This document shows positions 35,182 to 41,401 of a DNA stretch of 41,401 nt, piece after piece. The DNA comes from CAYFPS01 sp964345075 (GTDB lineage: Bacteria > CAIWAD01). The notes under the pieces were generated by a model that did not search any database, was not told the origin of the DNA, and saw only the letters and a list, made by a program, of their open reading frames with translations. The number at the start of each line of letters is the position of its first letter. Position 1 is the first letter of the stretch. A program made the translations under genes and the position numbers. Where the stretch lies: the NCBI GenBank assembly GCA_964345075.1, contig CAYFPS010000023.1:1-41401 (forward strand), written 5' to 3'.

Positions 35182-36300
35182 TGGCTATTCAGCGCAGCGA
35201 GCTGAAGCGACTGGCAGAAGAAAGCGTGACCCGGCTGAATCATCTACGGAGGAGTCTTTGACGTCGATCTACGACGCAAGGAACTGAGCCGCCTCGAGGA
35301 ACAAAGCCTCTCTGCGGGATTCTGGGACAAGCCGGAAGACGCCCGCGCCATCATGAAAGACATCACCCGCCACAAGCAGGTGGTCGAGAAGCACGACCGC
35401 ATTGCAGGCGAATGCGCGGATTTCGCCGACCTTCTTGGTATTTCCTCGGAAGGGGAATTCGAAGATCTCCTGCCCATGGCCACTGCGCTCAAATCGCAGC
35501 TGGATGAGCTGGAACTGGCCACCATGCTCTGCGGGCCTGATGATGCCCGCAATGCCATCCTTACCGTCAATCCGGGTGCTGGCGGCACCGAATCGGAAGA
35601 CTGGGCAGGCATGCTGCTGCGCATGTTCAAGGCCTTCTGTGGCGATCAGGGCTGGACGGTCAGCGTGCTGGACGAGCAGCCCGGGGAACTGGCGGGCATC
35701 AAGGGCGCGTCCATCGAGATCAAGGGCGAGAATGTCTTTGGCAACCTGCGCAGCGAAGTCGGCGTGCATCGTCTGGTGCGCATTTCGCCCTTTGACAGTC
35801 AGAGTCGCCGCCACACCTCCTTTGCCAGCGTCTTTCTTTATCCCGTTGTGGAAGAGGACGACGCGGAAATTGAAGTGGATCCGGCGGACCTTCGAGTGGA
35901 CACCTTCCGCGCTTCGGGCGCTGGTGGCCAGCATGTGAACAAGACCGACTCGGCCATTCGCATGACGCATATTCCCACCGGGATTGTCGTACAGTGCCAG
36001 AACGAACGAAGCCAGAGCCGCAACCGTGTTACAGCCATGAAAATGCTCAAGGCCAAGCTGCTGATGAAGCGCCGTGACGAGGAGCAGGCCCGCATCGCGG
36101 AACTGGAAGGCACCAAGAAAGACAACGCCTGGGGCAGCCAGATTCGCAGCTATGTGCTGCACCCATACAACATGGTCAAGGATCACCGCACCAGCGTGGA
36201 AACCTCAGACACTGTCGGTGTGCTGGGGGGCGAGCTGCTGCCCTTCGTGCGCGGCTTTCTGCTGGATCCAGAACTCAACCGGCCACCGGCCAAAGCATAG
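35181..36300 (+). CDS. prfB: Peptide chain release factor 2 with programmed +1 frameshift
   Basis: RF2 reads UGA and UAA stops. The ATG at 35181 follows AGGAGG. The first frame encodes 26 residues ending NHLRRSL and meets an in-frame TGA at 35259. The main frame resumes as DVDLRRKELSRLEEQSLSAG, so ribosomes must shift +1 at CTT-TGA-C. The body shows the stop-recognition tripeptide SPF (in VRISPFDSQ) and the catalytic GGQ in GAGGQHVNKTDSAIR. The split is a regulatory device, not a mutation: low RF2 levels increase shifting. It sits before lysS, as in E. coli. Confidence 0.96.
35248..35262 (+). promoter_or_regulatory. prfB recoding site (internal Shine-Dalgarno plus CTT-TGA-C)
   Basis: GGAGG (35248-35252) sits 3 nt before the slippery CTT (35256-35258), followed by TGA (35259-35261) and C. 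This is the same spacing and order as the well-studied E. coli RF2 frameshift signal, in which the internal SD helps the +1 slip. It provides autoregulation of RF2. Confidence 0.95.
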
Positions 36301-36308
36301 GCGAGCCC

Positions 36309-37817
36309 ATGTCCGATTCTCACCAGAAGTTGAATCCCGTTTTAAGGCAGCGTCGAGAAAAGCTCGACAAACTGCGCGAGGAAGGCGTCAACTGCTATCC
36401 CTACGGCTATTCGCGCAGTCATCGCGTGGCCGAAGTAAATCAGAACTTCCAGACTTTTGAAGAGTCAGGCGAAGAGCTCAGTCTTGCTGGAAGGCTCATG
36501 ACCTTCAGGAAGATGGGCAAGGTAACTTTTGCCGTACTGCAGGATGGTGGCGAAAAAATTCAGCTTTACGTCCAGCGTGATCTGCTGGGTGCCGATAGGT
36601 ATGGAGTCTTCAAGCTCTTTGACATCGGCGACATTGTTGGCGTAAAAGGCAAGGCATTTCGCACCAAGACCGGTGAGCCGAGCATCGAAGCTGCAGAAGT
36701 GGAACTGCTGACCAAGAACATTCATCCCCTGCCCGTGAGCAAGGAGAAGGATGGACAGGTTTTCGATGAGTTCACCGACAAGGATCAGCGCTATCGTCAG
36801 CGCTATGTGGATCTGCTGGTCAACCCCGGTACGCGCACGGTTTTTGAGCAGCGCAGCCGGATCATTTCCTCGATCAGGCGCTTTCTGGAAACGGAAGGCT
36901 ATCTGGAAGTGGAAACCCCCATTCTGCAGCCGATCTACGGTGGGGCCACCGCCAGGCCTTTCATCACGCACCACAACACTCTGGACATGAGCCTCTATCT
37001 GAGGATCGCCAACGAGCTCTATCTGAAGCGCCTGATTGTGGGCGGCTTTGACCGTGTCTTCGAATTCGCGCGGGACTTCCGCAACGAAGGCATGGATCGC
37101 TTTCACAATCCGGAGTTCACGCAGGTGGAGCTCTACGCGGCCTACGAAGATTACGGCTACATGATGAATCTCGTGGAGCAGCTCATCAGCGCCCTGGCGA
37201 TGGAGCTCTACGGCAGCACAAAGGTGACCCTGAAAGGTCACGAGATCGACCTCGCGCCACCCTGGCGCCGGGCGACGATGATGGAGCTGCTGGAAGAGGC
37301 CACCGGCGAAGATCTGATGAAGCTTGATGAAGAGGGCCTGAAGGCACTGGCCAAAAAGATGCATGTGGAGACCGAGGGCGTACACGGCTGGTCCAGGCTG
37401 GTAGACGAGCTCTTTGGCGAACTGGTAGAGCCCAAGCTGATTCAGCCGACCTTTGTCTGTGATCATCCGCTGGAGATGAGTCCGCTGGCCAAGCGGCACC
37501 GCAGCGATGATCGACTGGTTGAGCGCTTCGAGGCCATCGTGGCCGGCAAGGAACTCTGCAACAGTTTCAGCGAGTTGAACGATCCGCTGGATCAGCGCGA
37601 GCGCTTCCTTGAACAGCGCAAGGCCATGGACAAGGGCGATGATGAAGCTCATCCGCTGGATGAGGACTTCCTGCATGCGCTGGAAATCGGCATGCCGCCC
37701 ACGGCCGGGCTGGGCATTGGCATCGACCGTCTGGTCATGCTTCTGACCGGTGCCGAGTCGATTCGCGACGTGATTTTCTTTCCGACCATGCGACCGCTGG
37801 ATACACCGCAATCGTGA
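36309..37817 (+). CDS. lysS: Lysyl-tRNA synthetase, class II
   Basis: This 502-aa enzyme charges tRNA-Lys. The anticodon-binding OB fold (residues ~55-150) has LAGRLMTFRKMGKVTFAVLQD. The catalytic domain shows class II motif 1 (YLEVETPILQPIYGGATARPF), motif 2 (RVFEFARDFRNEGMD) and motif 3 (GLGIGIDRLVMLL). Length and motif order are standard. It starts 8 nt after prfB and its stop overlaps the lolC GTG, so it lies in a single run of co-oriented genes. Confidence 0.97.
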   Translation: MSDSHQKLNPVLRQRREKLDKLREEGVNCYPYGYSRSHRVAEVNQNFQTFEESGEELSLAGRLMTFRKMGKVTFAVLQDGGEKIQLYVQRDLLGADRYGVFKLFDIGDIVGVKGKAFRTKTGEPSIEAAEVELLTKNIHPLPVSKEKDGQVFDEFTDKDQRYRQRYVDLLVNPGTRTVFEQRSRIISSIRRFLETEGYLEVETPILQPIYGGATARPFITHHNTLDMSLYLRIANELYLKRLIVGGFDRVFEFARDFRNEGMDRFHNPEFTQVELYAAYEDYGYMMNLVEQLISALAMELYGSTKVTLKGHEIDLAPPWRRATMMELLEEATGEDLMKLDEEGLKALAKKMHVETEGVHGWSRLVDELFGELVEPKLIQPTFVCDHPLEMSPLAKRHRSDDRLVERFEAIVAGKELCNSFSELNDPLDQRERFLEQRKAMDKGDDEAHPLDEDFLHALEIGMPPTAGLGIGIDRLVMLLTGAESIRDVIFFPTMRPLDTPQS

Positions 37818-39040
37818 ACTGGGAAACGCAGGTAGCCATTCGCCACCTGCGCGGTCGGCACAGGCTGGGTTTTATCAGCGTGGCCGGCTGGTTCAGTGTG
37901 CTGGGCGTGCTGATTGGCACGGCCGCCCTGATCATCGTCCTGGCTGTAATGAGTGGCTTCGAGAGCGAAGTCCGAAGCCGCATTATCGGGCTCGATGCCC
38001 ATTTGCGGTTGCGCAGTTTTCATGATCGCGGGATTGCCGACTGGCAGGCCCTGGCGGCCGAACTGGACAGCCTGCCCAATCGCACCAGCACTCAGCCCTA
38101 TATCATCGAAAAGGGCATGCTGCGTCATGGTGGTGCCAGCGAAGGTGCCGTGATACGTGGCAGCACGCAGGCGGGGCTGGAAGAGGTCCTGCACGATGGT
38201 GAGTGCCTGGTAGATGGTATTGGCCGCTTCAGTTCGGAAGGCAGTGATCTGCCCGGCATCCTGCTGGGTCGCTGGCTGGCTTCCAGTCTGAATGTCTTAA
38301 GCGGTGATACACTGCTTGTCCTGAGTCCTACCGGAATTGTTTCCGCGTTCAGCCAGCCGGTCGTAAAGCGTTTTCGTGTTACAGGCATTTTTGAACTGGG
38401 CATTTACGAGTTCGATGATGCCATAGCCTTTGTGGAACTGAAGGAAGCGCAGAGTCTCTTTCGCATGGGTGACCGTGTGACAGGCCTCGAGTTCCGGCTT
38501 GGCTCGGTTGAGCAGGCCCCCGCCGCCAAAGCATGGTTGATGGACCGTGTGATGTATCCGCTTTCAGCCTTTACCTGGTTTGACATGCACAAGAACCTCT
38601 TCAGCATGATGAAGCTGGAGAAGTGGATGATGTTCATCATGCTGAGTCTGATTGTGCTGGTGGCGGCCTTCAACATCATCTCGACCCTGACCATGGTGAC
38701 CATGGAACGCAGGCGCGAGATCGGCGTTTTGAAGGCAATGGGCGCGAGCACGGCCTCGATCAGGCGGATATTCCTGAAGGAAGGCATGCTGATTGGAGGA
38801 ACCGGCACTCTGCTGGGAACCCTTCTGGGCAGCGGAATCTGCTGGCTGCAGTTGAAGTATCAGCTGCTGGAACTGCCACCGGATGTCTACTTCATCAGCG
38901 TTTTTCCTGTTGAATTGCGCGCGCTGGACATCCTTCTGATTGCCATTTCATCTCTTGTGATCAGTCTTCTGGCCACTCTTTATCCTGCCCTGCGAGCGGC
39001 GGCCCTTCATCCTGTGGAGGCGATTCGTCATGAGGGCTGA
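37814..39040 (+). CDS. lolC: LolC/LolE-type lipoprotein-releasing ABC transporter permease
   Basis: This 408-aa inner-membrane protein begins at a GTG overlapping the lysS stop (GTGA). It has four membrane helices: one near ~20-45 (VLIGTAALIIVLAVM), a large periplasmic region, then three near the C-terminus. Typical signatures are AIRHLRGRHRLGFISVAGWFS at the start and ERRREIGVLKAMGAS before the third helix (both shown in part). The protein ends with the usual LHPVEAIRHEG. Together with LolD it extracts outer-membrane lipoproteins, which supports a cell with two membranes. There is one permease gene only, as in LolCE-merged lineages. Confidence 0.9.
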   Translation: MNWETQVAIRHLRGRHRLGFISVAGWFSVLGVLIGTAALIIVLAVMSGFESEVRSRIIGLDAHLRLRSFHDRGIADWQALAAELDSLPNRTSTQPYIIEKGMLRHGGASEGAVIRGSTQAGLEEVLHDGECLVDGIGRFSSEGSDLPGILLGRWLASSLNVLSGDTLLVLSPTGIVSAFSQPVVKRFRVTGIFELGIYEFDDAIAFVELKEAQSLFRMGDRVTGLEFRLGSVEQAPAAKAWLMDRVMYPLSAFTWFDMHKNLFSMMKLEKWMMFIMLSLIVLVAAFNIISTLTMVTMERRREIGVLKAMGASTASIRRIFLKEGMLIGGTGTLLGTLLGSGICWLQLKYQLLELPPDVYFISVFPVELRALDILLIAISSLVISLLATLYPALRAAALHPVEAIRHEG

Positions 39041-39707
39041 GTTGATTCGTGTTACAGGTCTGGTCAAGAGCTTCCGGCATGGGGCTCAGCAGCTGGATGT
39101 ATTACAGCAGATTGATCTGAGCGTGCACGAAGGAGAGCTGCTGGCCGTTGTAGGACGATCCGGCGCGGGCAAGAGCACGCTCCTGCACATTCTTGGTGGA
39201 CTGGAAGCGCCCGATGCCGGACAGGTGCTGGTAGATGGAGAAGACATCTGGGCGCTGTCCGAAACAAGACGCAGTCAGCTGCGAGCGACCCGTTTTGGTT
39301 TTGTCTTTCAGGCGCAGCACCTGCTACCTGATTTTACCGCGCTGGAGAATGTGATGCTGTCCGCACGCATTGCCGGCATGAATGAAGAAGCCGCAGAAAA
39401 AGACGCCCGGCTCTGGCTGGAGCGTTTCGGGCTTGATGCCCGACTGGATCATCACCCCGCCGAATTGTCCGGAGGGGAAAAAGCCCGTGCCGGACTGGCC
39501 CGGGCCCTTGTCAGTTCACCCGCCATTCTGTTCGCCGATGAGCCCACGGGGAATCTGGACCGCCAGCAGGCGGACCGCATCCTCGCGGACTTGCACACTG
39601 TCCTGGGGCAGTCGAACCACGGAATGGTCGTGGTCACTCATGACAGTGAACTGGCCCGGCGCGCCCATCGAGTTGTGGAGCTCGTGGACGGCCGGATCAA
39701 CGGATAG
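39030..39707 (+). CDS. lolD: LolD-type lipoprotein-releasing ABC ATPase
   Basis: This 225-aa ATPase overlaps lolC by 11 nt. It has Walker A GRSGAGKST, Q-loop VFQAQHLLPDFTALENV, signature LSGGEKARAGLARAL (E in place of the common Q), Walker B ILFADEPTG and the switch His in VTHD. NLDRQQADRI follows. The LLPDFTALENVMLSA stretch is typical for LolD. It powers the permease at the inner membrane. Confidence 0.93.
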   Translation: MRAELIRVTGLVKSFRHGAQQLDVLQQIDLSVHEGELLAVVGRSGAGKSTLLHILGGLEAPDAGQVLVDGEDIWALSETRRSQLRATRFGFVFQAQHLLPDFTALENVMLSARIAGMNEEAAEKDARLWLERFGLDARLDHHPAELSGGEKARAGLARALVSSPAILFADEPTGNLDRQQADRILADLHTVLGQSNHGMVVVTHDSELARRAHRVVELVDGRING

Positions 39708-39746
39708 GGACTCATTCCCCCCGAATGGCGTTCCGTGGAGGATCCG

Positions 39747-40130
39747 ATGATCTGCCAGATCTGCCAGGAGCGGGAAGCCGCCTTTGAACGAGGCCGGTCT
39801 TCCGAAACGCTTCGCATCTGCTACACGTGTATCACACGAACCGGCCTGCATCTTGTGGAAGGATGGAGGCTTCTGCCCGTATACGGGCGAAAGGAAGCCT
39901 GCCCTGATTGCGGGCTGACACAACAGGAATGGCTTGAAAGCGGCCGCTATGGCTGTACGGCCTGCCGGGATCATTTCGGGCCGCTGCTGGAAAGCCTGCG
40001 ACAGGATGCGGCAGGACGCCCCGTTGCCTTGCCTGAGGAGGCAGACCTGGGACTGGCCTTGCTGCTGGAGGATTACGAGCTGGCCGCTCGCATTCGCGAC
40101 CGGCTGGATGGAGGAACAGGGACTGGATAA
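39747..40130 (+). CDS. mcsA: McsA-like zinc-finger activator of protein arginine kinase
   Basis: The ATG at 39747 is chosen because GGAGGA lies 4 nt upstream; GTG 39735 has none. The 127-aa protein has CxxC pairs (MICQICQE, RICYTC, ACPDCG, YGCTAC) that should bind zinc. The C-terminal helix LLLEDYELAARIRDRLD is the UVR motif. In Bacillus McsA activates McsB and works with CtsR and ClpC. The stop lies 23 nt inside mcsB, so the pair is coupled. No ctsR or clpC is in the window. Confidence 0.85.
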   Translation: MICQICQEREAAFERGRSSETLRICYTCITRTGLHLVEGWRLLPVYGRKEACPDCGLTQQEWLESGRYGCTACRDHFGPLLESLRQDAAGRPVALPEEADLGLALLLEDYELAARIRDRLDGGTGTG

Positions 40131-41163
40131 GCTGCTGGCCACGCTTGCAAGGCAGCCCGCGCCGGCCTGGTTCAATCAGGACGAGGGCTGTGTGCTTTTT
40201 GCCCGCTTGCGCCTGCACGCCAATCTGGCTGGCAGGGCCTTTTCCTCGCGCCTGTCGGAGGCCGACCGCATCGATTTGCGCCAGCGATTTGAGCGTGCCC
40301 TGTGGCCGGATACACCGCCCGCCTGGCAAGGTGATCTGGCCGAGCTGGACAACCGCAGTTGGGAGTTTTCCAGTGAACGCTGGCTGCAGGAACCGCTGCA
40401 TCCGGGACATGGCGATGCCCGCTATTACCTGAACAAGGATGAAAATCAGGATTGGCTGCTGCTGGCCGAGGATCACCTGCGCATCAGCTTGCGTGGCACG
40501 CTGGACTTCGTAGAAGAAAATCTGCCGGCAGCGCTTGAATCCCTGGAAGCTGTAACACAGCCGGAAGGACTGGCCCGAGATAGCCGAGGCGCGCTTGTCT
40601 GTTCCCATCCCTTCCTTTGCGGTGCTGGAGCGCAGCTGACCCTTGTCCTGCATCTTCCGGCCTGTTGCTGGTGGGGCCGGATCGAAGACTTGCTTGACCC
40701 GCTTTACCGCATCGGTTTCTGCTACCGCACCTGGCAGGAGGGCTATGGCGATTTCCTGCTGCTGGAGAACACTTCTGCTGAGAACCATCAAGACCCCGCC
40801 GAATTGATACAGGCTGCGCGAGCGCTCCTTCCCGGCATTATCGCGGAAGAGGAAACCTGCAGGCGGCGTCTGGCCGAGCATCGCAGGCAGGAGCTTGAAG
40901 ACCGCATTCACCGTGCACTTGCCCTTTGCCAGAATGCCCGTCAGATGGGCTATCCCGAACAGGTCGAGCACCTGTCCATGCTTCGGCTGGCCCGGCAGCT
41001 GGCCAGTCAGCCCGGCTGGTCACTTCCTGCTTTGCCCCAACCCGTTACTCAGCTTCTGATGAAGCTGGCCCCCGCCCATCTGGCCCTGAAAGAGCCCGGG
41101 ATAGATGCCCGTCAGAGCATGGCGGCCCGTGCCCGCGAACTCAGGGCGGCGGTCAATCAGTAG
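40108..41163 (+). CDS. mcsB: McsB-like protein arginine kinase homologue, degenerate active site
   Basis: This 351-aa protein matches McsB in length and position after mcsA. The N-terminal CVLFARLRLHANLAGRAF fits the SSRxRLARN stretch, and AEDHLRISL (120-128) fits the (S/N)EEDHLRI motif. The key CPTNLGTGLRAS stretch is altered to HPFLCGAGAQLT: the catalytic Cys becomes His167 and the Arg becomes Gln176. Cys165 and Cys171 lie nearby. VLHLPA, typical after this motif, is kept. It could be a divergent kinase or a pseudokinase that still binds phosphoarginine. The intact McsA partner suggests it is functional in some way. Confidence 0.75.
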   Translation: MEEQGLDKLLATLARQPAPAWFNQDEGCVLFARLRLHANLAGRAFSSRLSEADRIDLRQRFERALWPDTPPAWQGDLAELDNRSWEFSSERWLQEPLHPGHGDARYYLNKDENQDWLLLAEDHLRISLRGTLDFVEENLPAALESLEAVTQPEGLARDSRGALVCSHPFLCGAGAQLTLVLHLPACCWWGRIEDLLDPLYRIGFCYRTWQEGYGDFLLLENTSAENHQDPAELIQAARALLPGIIAEEETCRRRLAEHRRQELEDRIHRALALCQNARQMGYPEQVEHLSMLRLARQLASQPGWSLPALPQPVTQLLMKLAPAHLALKEPGIDARQSMAARARELRAAVNQ

Positions 41164-41194
41164 CCAGGTGGCAGTAGGCCAGATGCCAGTTTCC

Positions 41195-41243
41195 AGGCGT
41201 TAGGCGTTAGTCGTTAGTCGTTAGGCGTTAGGAGTTAGGAGTT
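41195..41243. repeat. Tandem heptamer array (AGGCGTT / AGTCGTT / AGGAGTT)
   Basis: Seven consecutive heptamers: AGGCGTT twice, AGTCGTT twice, AGGCGTT, then AGGAGTT twice. The first type is the reverse complement of the AACGCCT unit at the left end, so the two ends carry the same family in opposite orientation. Unit length is constant at 7 bp while bases vary at two positions. Confidence 0.9.
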
Positions 41244-41304
41244 AGCGGTCAGCATTCGCCCTTCGTCATTTTCAAAATCAGCAATCTGCAAACAGCCTTT
41301 CTTC

Positions 41305-41401
41305 TCGCCCTTCGTCCTTCGCCCTTCGTCCTTCGCCCTTCGTCCTTCGTCCCTCGTCCCTCGTCCCTCGTCCCTCGTCCCTCGTCCCTCGTCCCTCGTC
41401 C
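41305..41401. repeat. Tandem heptamer array (TCGTCCC / TCGYCCT)
   Basis: About 14 heptamers run to the last base. Units at 41305-41346 alternate TCGCCCT and TCGTCCT; from 41347 on there are eight TCGTCCC units, the last one cut at 41401. A short degenerate stretch at about 41254-41267 has the same flavour. There is no gene between 41164 and the end. Confidence 0.92.

Larger units (their letters stand above)
4382..40558. repeat. Dispersed octamer TGTAWCAC / GTGWTACA, 25 exact copies
   Basis: Exact TGTATCAC or GTGATACA begins at 4382, 4801, 5631, 6544, 12838, 14075, 16408, 16568, 16611, 16693, 22929, 23118, 23446, 31268, 33365, 38304 and 39828. Exact TGTAACAC or GTGTTACA begins at 5751, 6679, 32938, 34706, 36026, 38376, 39049 and 40551. 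All lie inside genes. They fall in different frames and code for Val-Ser, Asp-Thr, Val-Ile, Cys-Ile-Thr or Val-Thr, so protein conservation does not explain them. One-base variants occur near 3229, 5361, 15490, 22722, 23289, 38150, 38475, 39099 and 40804. None lie in nfn, pnt, folE, fumarase, lysS or the motor genes. Confidence 0.85.

Noticed and set aside
41305..41401. CRISPR array
   Set aside because: Units are 7 bp with no spacers. This is a simple tandem repeat.

Overview
The window is 41.4 kb of bacterial DNA with a GC content that reads as the high fifties. It is densely coded, with short gaps and many 1-4 nt ATGA/GTGA/TGATG overlaps. Gene content points to an uncultured Gram-negative-type bacterium: an Exb/Tol-like envelope motor with an AgmX/PglI-type partner, periplasmic TPR proteins and the LolCD lipoprotein exporter. 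It also carries McsA/McsB, class I fumarase, a three-subunit transhydrogenase and an NfnAB-type flavoprotein pair. The mixture would suit an FCB-superphylum or other candidate-phylum lineage, but no marker settles the taxonomy. The window looks like a whole metagenome contig: both ends lie in heptamer repeats, and a 10-N scaffold gap interrupts pntA. I saw no rRNA, tRNA, CRISPR array or insertion sequence.

Layout. 1-336: non-coding repeats and hairpins. 337-3064 (+): NfnA-like subunit (frameshifted), NfnB/GltD-like subunit and a rubrerythrin-like protein, closed by a terminator. 3255-3884 (+): a ZU5-like lipoprotein with its own terminator. 3920-9655 (-): a signalling operon of PP2C phosphatase, Ser/Thr kinase-TPR protein and GAF/PAS histidine kinase. 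9773-12562 (+): pntA-pntAB-pntB, followed closely by a PAS-rich hybrid histidine kinase and a DUF309 protein. 15451-19056 (+): nth, a queuosine-precursor transporter, folE and class I fumarase. 19178-29845 (+): an eight-gene envelope operon (two large exported TPR proteins, a small exported protein, a Cys-motif protein, ExbB/TolQ, two ExbD/TolR, a TonB/AgmX-like protein) with a strong terminator. 29935-33146 (+): a membrane-anchored pseudo-glycosidase and an RpiB-like protein. 33147-33383 (-): a small unknown gene. 33469-41163 (+): SpoIID/SPOR protein, prfB with a programmed frameshift, lysS, lolC, lolD, mcsA and a divergent mcsB. 41164-41401: heptamer arrays.

How the genes fit together. NfnAB and Pnt both exchange reducing equivalents between NAD(H), NADP(H) and, for Nfn, ferredoxin. 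The PP2C/kinase/histidine-kinase operon looks like one signalling module split over three genes. The envelope operon probably converts proton-motive force into work on periplasmic TPR scaffolds. Several proteins keep their fold but have lost textbook catalytic residues: the GH2-like protein, McsB, the RpiB-like protein, one ExbD, and the ATPase region of the kinase.

The most unusual signal is not a gene. The octamer TGTAWCAC (reverse complement GTGWTACA) occurs exactly 25 times, on both strands and in several reading frames, nearly always forcing codons such as ACA, TCA, GTA or ATA. Base composition predicts only one or two copies. It behaves like a genome-wide DNA signal (uptake, recombination, modification or segregation) and is the best candidate here for something undescribed.
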